From positions 4,464,001-4,528,000 of the forward strand of contig NZ_CP187970.1 in NCBI RefSeq assembly GCF_049942825.1: a stretch of 64,000 bases of DNA. Reading direction: 5' to 3'. The notes beneath the pieces are model-generated. The model was not told where the DNA came from. It was given only the letters and a program-made list of their open reading frames with translations, and did not search any database. The translations under genes were made by a program, and so were the position numbers. The DNA is from Paenibacillus_G sp049942825. Its GTDB lineage: Bacteria; Bacillota; Bacilli; Paenibacillales; NBRC-103111. This document shows positions 16,889 to 25,497 of this stretch, one piece after another (the first letter of the stretch is position 1; every line of letters starts with the position of its first letter).

Positions 16889-18541
16889 TTGTTGAGAAAA
16901 GTGGTTGCCGGCAGCGGAGACACCCTGCGTTATCTTGCTTATCGGTTCGGCCTTGAGCTTGGACGGCTCCTGTCACTCAATCCGCACATCGCTCTTCCGG
17001 ATACGGATATTGCCGGAAGGGTCGTCTCACTTCCTTCACAAAGCCAGCCTGAACCGGGACACCGCGACGTTGCCCCCTTCTGTCCGCCCCTTGCCGAATC
17101 CCAGTATCTGCCGAGCTGGATTCCCCTTACCCCAGTGGAGCAGATGGCGGCGGAAGAATACGACGTGCTGGTCATCGGCTCGGGCGCAGGCGGCGGCGCG
17201 GCGCTTTGGAGATTGTGCGAGCAGTGGGGGGATAACGGCAGGAAGATCGGCCTCATCGAGCGTGGCCCCCTCTTCCTGCCTACCCATGTCGCCAACATTC
17301 CGACCTTCGACTTCGAGACGTTCCGGGCTTACCGGCCCCCCGAAGCCACTTATATGGTGGGAGACGCCCTCCCCCAATTTCCCGGCTTGAAGCTGATCTA
17401 TGCGCTGGGGGGCCGGATGCTGCTGTGGGGGATGGTCTCTCCCCGCATGCCGGCATCCGAGTTTGCCGGGTGGCCTGTGACCGCCGCGGAGATGGACTTC
17501 TACTATAAGCTCGCAGAGAAAGCCATGCACGTAACAACAGCCTATACGCAGGACTCCACGATCACACAGATCCTCCTCCGTAAGCTGTGGGAGAACGGGT
17601 TCCCTAGTGCCGGCGACCTGCCGATGGCGGCGAATCTGGAGCCTACCCGGCTCGGACGGGTCCGCTCCAATGTGTTCTTCAGTACCATCGAGTTCCTGGC
17701 GAAGGCCCTCAGCATCCGCCCCTTCGATCTCGCGGTCCATACGACCGCCGTACAGGTGCTGACCGAGAACGGCAGAACGGCTGGTGTGCGGGTGCTGACA
17801 CCTGATATGCGGTCCCATATCATCCGGGCGAAAACGGTCGTTGTGGCCGCCAGCGCTACGCAAACCGCCCGGCTGCTGCTGAACTCGGGCATCCCCGGCG
17901 AAGCCATCGGCCGCTACTTGACCAACCATTCCTATATCGTAGCCAATCCCGTGATGAATACGGCGGGCTTTCCGGATGAGCTGGGGGCGCTCGGCATCCT
18001 GATTCCCCAGTCCGCCGGCCAGCCATATCAGCTGCAGTTCCAGGGGCCAGAGCAGTATTTTCACTATCATGAATTGCGGAAGCCGCGAAAAAACGATTGG
18101 GAGCTCACCTATTTCGTATCGGGCAAAGTGCAGTCGCGCCGCGAAAACCAAGTGTATATCGATCCAGGCAGAAGAGATCCCTTCGGCGTTCCCGACGTTG
18201 GGATCCGCTTCTCATACAGCGCCAAGGACGAGGAGATCGTCCTGCAGATGGATGCGGCAATGCGGCAGGCGGCCTCGGTGATGGGAATGAGCTTCCCGCC
18301 CGGCTCGATCTGCATCATGCCTCCGGGCACCGACAACCACGAATCCGGGACCTGCCGGATGGGAACCGACCCCTATACATCGGCAACGGATCGGTACGGT
18401 CAGATTCACGGTGTACCGGGTCTGTACTGTGCCGACGCCAGCGTCATGCCGTCCATCGGAGCGGTGAACCCGACTCTGACCATCGTGGCGCTGGCCTTCC
18501 GGACGGCGGATCATATCGCGCGGCAGCAGCTCCCGGGATGA
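16889..18541 (+). CDS. LysM-GMC oxidoreductase fusion
   Basis: 550 residues. Residues 1-50 form a LysM-like peptidoglycan-binding repeat (GDTLRYLAYRFGLELGRLL, then LNPHI, and a closing AGRVVSLPS). From ~90 a GMC-family flavoprotein begins: FAD loop DVLVIGSGAGGGAALWRL, C-terminal FAD/catalytic region NHESGTCRMG and VNPTLTIVA. The GMC part is closest in layout to gluconate-dehydrogenase-like members. Start is TTG with GAGG nine bases upstream. A paralogue lies at 22888-24591, with the germination genes between. There is no signal peptide or membrane segment, so binding to forming spore cortex or coat from the mother cell is possible but inferred. The substrate is unknown. Confidence 0.85.
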   Translation: MLRKVVAGSGDTLRYLAYRFGLELGRLLSLNPHIALPDTDIAGRVVSLPSQSQPEPGHRDVAPFCPPLAESQYLPSWIPLTPVEQMAAEEYDVLVIGSGAGGGAALWRLCEQWGDNGRKIGLIERGPLFLPTHVANIPTFDFETFRAYRPPEATYMVGDALPQFPGLKLIYALGGRMLLWGMVSPRMPASEFAGWPVTAAEMDFYYKLAEKAMHVTTAYTQDSTITQILLRKLWENGFPSAGDLPMAANLEPTRLGRVRSNVFFSTIEFLAKALSIRPFDLAVHTTAVQVLTENGRTAGVRVLTPDMRSHIIRAKTVVVAASATQTARLLLNSGIPGEAIGRYLTNHSYIVANPVMNTAGFPDELGALGILIPQSAGQPYQLQFQGPEQYFHYHELRKPRKNDWELTYFVSGKVQSRRENQVYIDPGRRDPFGVPDVGIRFSYSAKDEEIVLQMDAAMRQAASVMGMSFPPGSICIMPPGTDNHESGTCRMGTDPYTSATDRYGQIHGVPGLYCADASVMPSIGAVNPTLTIVALAFRTADHIARQQLPG

Positions 18542-18621
18542 TCCGCACATGTGCCGCCAACCCCCGCCCGGTCTCCCATGACACGCCGTCTCGATCCCCT
18601 TCCCCATGTTATGCCGGGCGC

Positions 18622-18664
18622 AAAAAATGGGTGAATGTCCCGGGACCCCGGGATATCCACCCAT
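18622..18664 (-). terminator. Intrinsic terminator of the germination operon
   Basis: Minus strand: ATGGGTG(g)ATatCCCGGG, loop, CCCGGGacATtCACCCAT followed by six T. It abuts the gerB stop codon at 18665. Confidence 0.88.
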
Positions 18665-19762
18665 CTAGGAAAGCTTTTTTCGGAAGGAAGCGGCCGTCGT
18701 CACAAGGAGCAGGGGCAGCAGATAGCAAACGGTCGCCTCCAGCGGGTGAAGCACGGTTACCGCGTTCACCCACCTCGCTTCCCCTTTGGAGATGAACAGC
18801 ATGGAGAACAGAAAGCACGCCATCGTCAAAGGGAACACCAGCAGCTTGTCTTCCCGGAACTCAAACAGCTTGCAGAAGGTTTCCTTCAACACGAAGACCG
18901 TGATGCTGGCTTTCATAAACGAATTCGCAATAAGGGAGAAGCCCATGACCGATTCGATCCGCTGGATCACTTCCATCATATCGACGGTTTGGGCTACGAC
19001 GAACATGGAGTATTTCAGTTCGCTCGCCATCGGGCCAAGCACCAGGATTGTGCACAGGGTGACGCACAGCAAACAGAATCCGTTAAGCAGCAGGGCGGCA
19101 TACATTCCCTTGGCCAGCAGACGATGCTCCTGGGAACGGACGTAAGGCAGCAGCATCGAGAACAGGATCAATTCGGCGTAAGGAAATCCGTAGGTAAAGT
19201 ACGCTCCCAGCAGGATGGGCTTCATCCCGTCCGGCATTACCGGCTGCAGCCCCGTAATGTCATAATCGCCGGCGAGCAGCAGCACAATTAGAAATACAAA
19301 GGCGATGACCAGAAACATCGGCATGACAAACATCCGGGACATGGTTTCTAAACCGGAACGTACGGTAAGGGCCACGACGATAAAAATGGACAGGCTGAAA
19401 ATAACGAGAGGCGTCTGTCTCAGCATCGTACTTTTCATAAAGAGTCCGATGTCCAGAACGATGCCGCCGGCCATGTGGAACTGGAACCAGAGGAACGGAA
19501 TGGCGATCAGCACCGTCGGCCACCTGCCCATGACAGCCTTGCTCACTTCGATGAGGGACTGGCGGGGATACATCCGGTGCAGCAGCAGGACACAACCCAG
19601 CATGGCCGCACCCGCAGCCAGGGCCAGCAGAAGGGAGATCCATGCGCCATGGCTGGCATAGGCGATGAGCGGCCCTGGGATATTGACGATCGAGGAGCCT
19701 GTCATAAAGGTGAACAGCAGGAAAGACATCTGGTAAGCGCCGATCTGTTCCTTTGGTTTCAC
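18665..19762 (-). CDS. gerB: Spore germination permease, GerAB family
   Basis: About 365 residues with ten predicted transmembrane segments (APC superfamily). GerAB-family proteins form the ligand-sensing B subunit of the inner-membrane germinant receptor with GerA and GerC. The frame opens at a GTG (19789) overlapping the previous gene, but AAGGAGGG sits seven bases before a GTG at 19762 (M-KPKEQIGAYQ), the preferred start. The conserved QLGAYQ-like N-terminal motif appears as EQIGAYQMSF. It is the last gene of the operon, ending at a terminator. The germinant cannot be told from sequence. Confidence 0.9.
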   Translation of the reverse strand: MKPKEQIGAYQMSFLLFTFMTGSSIVNIPGPLIAYASHGAWISLLLALAAGAAMLGCVLLLHRMYPRQSLIEVSKAVMGRWPTVLIAIPFLWFQFHMAGGIVLDIGLFMKSTMLRQTPLVIFSLSIFIVVALTVRSGLETMSRMFVMPMFLVIAFVFLIVLLLAGDYDITGLQPVMPDGMKPILLGAYFTYGFPYAELILFSMLLPYVRSQEHRLLAKGMYAALLLNGFCLLCVTLCTILVLGPMASELKYSMFVVAQTVDMMEVIQRIESVMGFSLIANSFMKASITVFVLKETFCKLFEFREDKLLVFPLTMACFLFSMLFISKGEARWVNAVTVLHPLEATVCYLLPLLLVTTAASFRKKLS

Positions 19763-19785
19763 TGAAGGCCCTCCTTCCCTATCCG

Positions 19786-20034
19786 TCACTCGGGCTGCGG
19801 TGCTTTGAGGAAATCCACGATCCGGTGTGCCGGTCCGTTGAAGAGGCTGTCCGTAACATCATGTAAGAAGGGCCATTTCAAGTCCAGGGCGTACAGCAGA
19901 CTCATATATAGGGTACCTAGCAGGATAACGGCATAAACGATGGCATCCTTCCTGCTCTGCCCGGACAGCCGGCGGAAGTCGCAGCTCACCATAGCAGAAT
20001 AGATGAGGATCAGCATCGTGATTTTGACTCCCAT
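19786..20034 (-). CDS. Small two-helix membrane protein in the germination operon
   Basis: 82 residues from ATG 20034 (GGAGGA a few bases upstream; an in-frame GTG at 20049 overlaps the gerC stop and is an alternative). It has two hydrophobic stretches (MLILIYSAM and YAVILLGTLYMSLLYAL) with a basic loop between, and a soluble tail. Small proteins of this shape are found in some ger operons and modulate receptor function (GerD/GerXD-like roles have been proposed), but I see no diagnostic motif. It is translationally linked to gerC upstream and gerB downstream. Confidence 0.7.
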   Translation of the reverse strand: MGVKITMLILIYSAMVSCDFRRLSGQSRKDAIVYAVILLGTLYMSLLYALDLKWPFLHDVTDSLFNGPAHRIVDFLKAPQPE

Positions 20035-20045
20035 GGCTCCTCCGC

Positions 20046-21206
20046 TCACTTGGTATGCAGGGCCGAGTGGCCTACATTCGTCCCGCTGGTTCGCACGGTA
20101 ACCTGCACATCAAACTGAAAAGTGGTTTCCGCGAAGATGTCATCCCAATTCGGCTTCCACTTCCTCCATAAGGCCGGATCTTTCCGGTAGATCGCGTTAC
20201 CGAGACCCAGTGCATCGAACTTGATTTTTTTCAGATAGCCGGTGGTCCCTTCCAGCTTCCGCTTGATGACCCTTCCGGCACGATCCGCGAAAGCTCTCGC
20301 TTCGTCCTCCGTTTCCGCCTTCCTGGAGCATGTGAGCTCCACGATGGCGGCCTGCACCTTTACCTCATACCGGATGACGGGCGGCCGCCGGCTGAAATCC
20401 GGCTTCATGCGGCTGTTCAGGGACAGCACTTCCACCGATTCATTCATCATCGGATCCTCTTCTTTTTCGCAGGGGATTTTTACCATCCCGCTTTTATATT
20501 TGTTCACGAGCATCTGCAGCCCTTCCAGCTTCTCCCCATCCAAACGTCCTGTCATTTTCCCTTTCTTCAGCAGGGCGGCTCCCTCAATGTTGAGTACGGG
20601 GGTATGATCGATCTCGCTTTTGAAGACGTAAGGAATCAGGCTGTTGCCTACTTCGCTGAGGGTCATCTTTCCGAGCAGAAGCAAGTTCATGTCCAGCGTT
20701 TTGGCATTATGCGAAGCCGAGGCACGCTGTCCCTCAAACAGCTGCTGGCTCAGCGTATTCTCGATGAGCGGTTTCATCCGAAGTACATCCGATGCCTTTC
20801 CCTGGGTGATCATCACCGGTGCAATAATGCGCGGCTCGTGATCGCGGTAAAAGAACTCCAGGAGATCGGAAAGTCCCTTATCCTTGGCCAGCGCTTCGCT
20901 GATGATCAGCACCCTTAAATGACTCCACTGCATCTTTCTTCCGAGACGGCTCGGGATATCCCGGATGGCTTTGGCAATGGAGTAATCCTCTCCCATGATA
21001 TGAAGGTATGACATCTGATTGCCCTTGCCTCCGACCGCTTGGACGGGCTTGAAGATCTGCGCGGTCAGAAGATACTTCCCGTGTTCGTTCTCATCGATGG
21101 CCAGGCCCATCACAAATCCCTTCTCCGGGAGCTCGGCTTGATCCCAGCACCCAGTTAACAGCAGCAGCAGCAGGAAGCTGACGGAGCTTCGTCTCATCCA
21201 GTTCAT
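20046..21206 (-). CDS. gerC: Spore germination lipoprotein, Ger(x)C family
   Basis: 386 residues. The signal peptide ends in a lipobox, LLLLLTGCWDQAELPEKG, the WDxxE/ELxxxG pattern being typical of GerAC proteins. Residues 30-380 show the three-domain GerAC layout (GLAIDENEHGKYLLTAQIF; GEDYSIAKAIRDIPSRLGRK; HLRVLIISEALAKDKGL). The longer open frame starts at 21398 inside gerA; ATG 21206 is chosen for the signal peptide and the GAGAGGGCAGG site. It is the lipid-anchored C subunit of the germinant receptor, 26 bp downstream of gerA. Confidence 0.92.
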   Translation of the reverse strand: MNWMRRSSVSFLLLLLLTGCWDQAELPEKGFVMGLAIDENEHGKYLLTAQIFKPVQAVGGKGNQMSYLHIMGEDYSIAKAIRDIPSRLGRKMQWSHLRVLIISEALAKDKGLSDLLEFFYRDHEPRIIAPVMITQGKASDVLRMKPLIENTLSQQLFEGQRASASHNAKTLDMNLLLLGKMTLSEVGNSLIPYVFKSEIDHTPVLNIEGAALLKKGKMTGRLDGEKLEGLQMLVNKYKSGMVKIPCEKEEDPMMNESVEVLSLNSRMKPDFSRRPPVIRYEVKVQAAIVELTCSRKAETEDEARAFADRAGRVIKRKLEGTTGYLKKIKFDALGLGNAIYRKDPALWRKWKPNWDDIFAETTFQFDVQVTVRTSGTNVGHSALHTK

Positions 21207-21232
21207 TGCCTGCCCTCTCTCCCGGTGTCGTG

Positions 21233-22738
21233 TTACGGCTTCGGTTTCGGTTTCTTCAGATGCATCTGGCGCGGTGAGCGCAGCAGCGTCTGAAGCGGCG
21301 CCCGGATCAGGAAATCCCTCAGCCCGATCGGCTTGAAGGGGGCCAAGGGGGCCAGGTAGGACTGTCCCAGCGGCCGCATATTCGACAAGTGCAGCCAAAG
21401 CAGCAGCAGGGCGATCATCAGACCGAATCCTCCGAGCGCCGCTGCGAAGAGCATCATCGGAAAGCGGAGGATGCGCAGGGCAACGGCGAAATTGAACTGG
21501 GGCATGGCAAAGGACGCAATCCCCGTCAAGGCCACGATGATGACCAGAATCGGCGAAGCGATGCCCGCATTGATAGATGCTTCCCCGATAACAAGCGCTC
21601 CCACGATGCTTACGGCCGAACCTACCGGCCGGGGGAGGCGGACCCCCGCCTCACGCAGCAGTTCGAAGAACAGCTCCATGATGAAAGCCTCGATCACAGC
21701 CGGGAATGGAATGCCCTCCCGGGAATTCAAGATGGCCAGAAGAAGAACGGTGGGGATCAGCTCCGAATGAAACGTGCTGAGAGCAATATAGACACTGGGG
21801 AGCATCAGTGCAATGCAGAAGGCGATTAACCGCATCAACCGGACCAGGCTGGAGATCAAGGTGCGCTGGTAGTAGTCCTCGCTGGACTGCATGAGCTCGG
21901 CGAAGGTGGCCGGACAGATCAGAGTAGAGCCCGTCCCGTTCACCATGACGATGATCTTCCCGTTAAGCAGCTCGGCGATGACCACATCCGGTCTTTCTGT
22001 ATAACGAACCTGCGGAAACGGATTGTAGGGGGAATCCTCAATCAGTTCTTCGATATACGAGGTTTCCAGAATCTCGCCGCTCTTCAGCTTGTGAATTCGG
22101 GTCTTGAATTCGGCCAGTACCTCAGGATTCACCGTTCCTTCGAGATACCCATACGCGATCTCCGTCTTCGTTTCGCTCTCTATCGAAAACTTCTCGAGTT
22201 TGAAATGCGGCGATTTCAGCCGCATCCGAAGCATCCCGATGTTTTTATTCAGCTCTTCAATCGTGCTTTCCTTCGGTCCCTGAACGACAGGTTCGGTGGT
22301 CGGTTCCGTAACCTGTCTTTTCTCCAGCCCCAGAGCCTTGTAGCTCAAAGCCTTGTCCCACAGATCGAAAAAAATAACGATATAGCCGTGGCTCACATCT
22401 CTTACGGCCTGCTCGAAGCTGTCCAGCACGATCGCCGTGTGGGTGGACGCCCCGCCCTGCTCGAAGAAGCGGAACAGCTCCTCTGGGCGCACGGTGGTCC
22501 CCTGACCCACCTGCGTGGTCACGAGATCCTGCAGGGTTTCCTTCAGGTAGTTGTATTCTTTCCTTTGGACAAGCGAGTCATAGTATACCGAGCATGCGGA
22601 ATAGCCCAGGCCGGGACCATACGTCATGTGAACCATGGCCAGGTCGCTGCAGTGCGCAAACGTCGCTTCGATCCGCTTCAGATTGCTCCCAAGAACAGAG
22701 GATATGGAATCGTATCCGCTGTCCGCGCTCTTGTTCAT
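21233..22738 (-). CDS. gerA: Spore germination receptor A subunit, GerA family
   Basis: 501 residues. Soluble N-terminal domain (to ~290, containing NGTGSTLICPATFAELMQSS and the conserved EDYYQR) followed by four to six transmembrane helices (LIAFCIALMLPSVYIALSTF; IPTVLLLAI; GEASINAGIASPILVIIVAL). A proline-rich, basic C-terminal tail ends KKPKPKP. It is the A subunit of the nutrient germinant receptor, first gene of gerA-gerC-small ORF-gerB. The start ATG follows TTGAGGGGATG. A sigma-G-like promoter lies 126-156 bp upstream. Confidence 0.93.
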   Translation of the reverse strand: MNKSADSGYDSISSVLGSNLKRIEATFAHCSDLAMVHMTYGPGLGYSACSVYYDSLVQRKEYNYLKETLQDLVTTQVGQGTTVRPEELFRFFEQGGASTHTAIVLDSFEQAVRDVSHGYIVIFFDLWDKALSYKALGLEKRQVTEPTTEPVVQGPKESTIEELNKNIGMLRMRLKSPHFKLEKFSIESETKTEIAYGYLEGTVNPEVLAEFKTRIHKLKSGEILETSYIEELIEDSPYNPFPQVRYTERPDVVIAELLNGKIIVMVNGTGSTLICPATFAELMQSSEDYYQRTLISSLVRLMRLIAFCIALMLPSVYIALSTFHSELIPTVLLLAILNSREGIPFPAVIEAFIMELFFELLREAGVRLPRPVGSAVSIVGALVIGEASINAGIASPILVIIVALTGIASFAMPQFNFAVALRILRFPMMLFAAALGGFGLMIALLLLWLHLSNMRPLGQSYLAPLAPFKPIGLRDFLIRAPLQTLLRSPRQMHLKKPKPKP

Positions 22739-22863
22739 TCCGTTTCATCCCCTCAAGATCAGGTTGACCGGTTTGCCGTCCCGCGCGGGATGATGACGGG
22801 ACGGCACCGAAGATCACGAGCGTGGTCAAGCATTGATTCTCATGAATATTGGCTTATACCCCA

Positions 22864-22894
22864 TAAGATGCCAAGAGGACGCTCTGATTATTCA
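22864..22894 (-). promoter_or_regulatory. Sigma-G-type promoter for the germination operon
   Basis: On the minus strand TGAATA (22894-22889), an 18-bp spacer, then CATCTTA (22870-22864). The forespore sigma-G consensus is TGAATA and CATACTA at 17-18 bp. The -35 overlaps the stop codon of the upstream GMC gene. Forespore expression fits known ger operon biology. Confidence 0.65.
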
Positions 22895-24591
22895 GAAGAG
22901 GGGCTTCGGACAACAGCACCGGCTCCCTGCTGCCGCACGATATGATCCGCCGTGCGGATCGCCTGGGCGATGGTCGTGAGCGTGTTGTTCTCGGCGCCGA
23001 TCGACGGCAGCACGCTGTTATCCGCGGCATAAAGACCGCTCATGCCGTGTATGCTGCCGTGGGGGCCGGCAGCGGAGGTCCGGGGGTCGTCTCCGATCCG
23101 GCAGGTGCCCGAATCGTGATGCAGGTCACCGAAGGGGGTGAGGCAGATCGGAGGACGGCCGTTACCTGCAGCCAGACGAATTCCGGCATCCGCGGCAATG
23201 CGTTGGATCCCTTCCGTCATCGCGTGAACAACGGACCAGTCTTTGTCGCTGAACGAGAAGTTTACTTTCACCTCCGGAACCCCGTACTCGTCTTTTCGGG
23301 TAGGATCCAATGCGATGTGATTCTCGTATCGGGGCTGAATTTTGCCATAACCGTAGAAATTGACGGTCGTTTCGGATTGAATAGGCCGTTCGAAGGCAAC
23401 GGGATACCAGTAGAACGATTCCGGTCCGGTTAACAATACGGAATAAGGGGTCTCCCGCGACTGCGGAACCATGATATTCAAGGCTCCCCAGGGAATGGGG
23501 AAGTCCAGCGTGCTGATCGTTCCCGTCGCCTGGACGAAGGAATGCGTCGTCAAGTAATGCCCCAGGGCCCGGTTCTGAATGCCGGAGTACAGCAGCAGCC
23601 GCGGCGTCTCGAACGTACTGGCACATACGACAACGGTCTTCGCTTGGAGGGTGTATTCCTTCTTATCCGGCGTGGCTGCCTTCACGCCCGTTACGCGGCC
23701 CTGATCATGAAGAATCTGCAGAGCCCTTGCATTCACGGCAAGATCATACGGCCTCTGATTGAGCGCCCGGGCCAGCAGGGAGATTGAGCTCGTGAACATA
23801 TCGGTATGAAGCTCCCCATGCAGCTGCGGCACGATATCGGCCGCCACCGGCAGCGGCGAGGCTTGAGAGTATCCCCGCATCCACAACCGCTGCAGCAGAA
23901 TCTCCGTGAACGATGCCCCCTCCGCGAAGGATGGAGTGACATTCATGACCTGCTCGGCTATGCCGTAATAGCTTTCCATCTCCTTCACCGGCACAGGCCA
24001 CTGCGCCAGATCCCGGGGCTGCATTCGCGGGGCGAAGGCATACCAGAATAACGTCCGTCCGCCGAGAGCGAACAGCTGCCTGGCTCCCTGGAATGAGGGT
24101 TCGCTGCCAGGCAGCGGCCGGGATAAACCGTTGAAGTACGCCGTAAGGCGGTCTTGATTCATCGTGGACAAATTGCGTGCGTGAGTCGGGATCACGGAAT
24201 CCCCCCGCTCGATGATTCCGATCCGTTTGCGCTGCGTCTTCCACTGCTCGCACAGCCGCCACAGGACCGATCCGCCGCCTGCGCCGGTCCCGATGATCAG
24301 CACATCGTACTCCTGCTGCGCCATTTCCTCCAGCGTCTTGAGCGGGATCCAGTGGTTCTGGACGGCCGTGGGCTGCACCTGGCAAACCGGCAGTCTCCCT
24401 CCGCTTTTCGGCCGAGCATCTGCGCCGTTCGCATATCCCGTCCCTGACGGCAGGTAGACGGTTCTCCCGGCCAGCTCCTCGTCGTAGGGACCGATGTGGG
24501 GATTGAGTGCCGCCGCTTCCTCAACGGCAACGCCGTTCAACCGGGCAATCGTTCTCAGCGTCTCCCGCTTGCCTGCTACCCAGACTCTCAG
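22888..24591 (-). CDS. LysM-GMC oxidoreductase fusion, paralogue of 16889-18541
   Basis: 567 residues if translation starts at CTG 24591, which has AAAGGAGGGG seven bases upstream, and an in-frame TAG just before it. That codon aligns exactly with the TTG start of the paralogue (x-R-V-W-V-A-G-K versus x-R-K-V-V-A-G-S). Starting at the later TTG 24540 would remove half of the LysM repeat (ETLRTIARLNGVAVEEA, LNPHI). The GMC domain shows DVLIIGTGAGGGSVLWRL and HHDSGTCRIG, AENNTLTTIA near the end. A sequence GTCATATC at 24678-24685 matches a sigma-E -35, with only a weak -10 nearby, so a mother-cell promoter is possible. The substrate is unknown. Confidence 0.85.
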   Translation of the reverse strand: MRVWVAGKRETLRTIARLNGVAVEEAAALNPHIGPYDEELAGRTVYLPSGTGYANGADARPKSGGRLPVCQVQPTAVQNHWIPLKTLEEMAQQEYDVLIIGTGAGGGSVLWRLCEQWKTQRKRIGIIERGDSVIPTHARNLSTMNQDRLTAYFNGLSRPLPGSEPSFQGARQLFALGGRTLFWYAFAPRMQPRDLAQWPVPVKEMESYYGIAEQVMNVTPSFAEGASFTEILLQRLWMRGYSQASPLPVAADIVPQLHGELHTDMFTSSISLLARALNQRPYDLAVNARALQILHDQGRVTGVKAATPDKKEYTLQAKTVVVCASTFETPRLLLYSGIQNRALGHYLTTHSFVQATGTISTLDFPIPWGALNIMVPQSRETPYSVLLTGPESFYWYPVAFERPIQSETTVNFYGYGKIQPRYENHIALDPTRKDEYGVPEVKVNFSFSDKDWSVVHAMTEGIQRIAADAGIRLAAGNGRPPICLTPFGDLHHDSGTCRIGDDPRTSAAGPHGSIHGMSGLYAADNSVLPSIGAENNTLTTIAQAIRTADHIVRQQGAGAVVRSPSSE

Positions 24592-24730
24592 GGATACCCC
24601 TCCTTTGCTCTAATCCTCCGGGAAAGGCGCTCCTGCCCCGCCTTCTCTTCTCTTTTATCCTATATAGAAGGCGGCGGGATATGACAAATGGATGGAGGCG
24701 GTGTCTCATTGGCGCCACTGCTGACACGTC

Positions 24731-24769
24731 AAAAAAGACTCCCCATGTACAATGTACATTGGAGTCTTT
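24731..24769 (-). terminator. Terminator after the macro-domain gene
   Basis: AAAGACTCC pairs with GGAGTCTTT enclosing an ATGTACaATGTACAT palindrome; read on the minus strand it ends in six T. It lies about 110 bp beyond the macro-domain stop codon. Confidence 0.8.
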
Positions 24770-24875
24770 CTCGCTCGATGATCTTCGCCTTGGAACATCC
24801 GGGCTCTTCTTCTCACCGCTTCCGGCTCATGATTCACTGCTCTGCATTCGGTCCGGTTCTTCTCGTTCTCTTAAG

Positions 24876-25331
24876 CTAGGGCTTTAGCTTATACAGCGTC
24901 ACTTCGTCATCCTTGAACACTTCCTCAATCATTCCGTACACGGCCTCCCAATCGGCTCCGCCCCGGTCGGAGCCGATCCGGTAAGGGAGCGCAGCGGATA
25001 AGCCGTTCGACCGGGCAAACTCCCGCAGCTTCATCAGCGCCCCCTTCAGCTGTTCCTCCTGCGTGAACTTGGTGCCTTTCCCGAACCGGTCCTGTCCGAA
25101 GAGATTCGCTATGTACTTCCCGCTTTGGCTTCTGACGATCTGACACTGTCCCAGGAGAGTTTCACTCGTCTCGCTGCTGCACTTGCTCTTATACGCTGTG
25201 AACACTTCCGGAAACCGTTCCTCGATTCCTCTGGCCACCCCGGACCCCATCACGCCCTGACAGTTGACCTGGTGCCCCAGGATGTCTTCTTCTGCCTGAA
25301 GCAGGTCTCCTTCGACTACCTTGACCGCCAT
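24876..25331 (-). CDS. Macro-domain protein (ADP-ribose binding, TARG1/Poa1-like)
   Basis: 151 residues, a single macro domain. The ADP-ribose loops are visible: EGDLLQ, NCQGVMGSGVARGIEERFP near residue 23, and ALPYRIGSDRGGADWEAV near residue 114, followed by MIEEVFKDDEVTLYKL. The layout matches the OARD1/TARG1 and Poa1 group, which release ADP-ribose from proteins or dephosphorylate ADP-ribose-1''-phosphate. It is cytoplasmic and monocistronic. No ADP-ribosyltransferase or toxin gene is adjacent. Confidence 0.87.
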   Translation of the reverse strand: MAVKVVEGDLLQAEEDILGHQVNCQGVMGSGVARGIEERFPEVFTAYKSKCSSETSETLLGQCQIVRSQSGKYIANLFGQDRFGKGTKFTQEEQLKGALMKLREFARSNGLSAALPYRIGSDRGGADWEAVYGMIEEVFKDDEVTLYKLKP

Positions 25332-25497
25332 TGCCTGATCTTCCCCATTCTCTGCAAATTGTTTCCTCTTCTATTGTAACATCTTGTAACATCCGGTACT
25401 AAGAAGGAAATAACTACTTTCGCCCCTTGGACGGAGCTGGGAAATCAGGTAACCTTTCCTTGATACGAAAAACACGTGCTGCAAGGAGGTTAACCGT

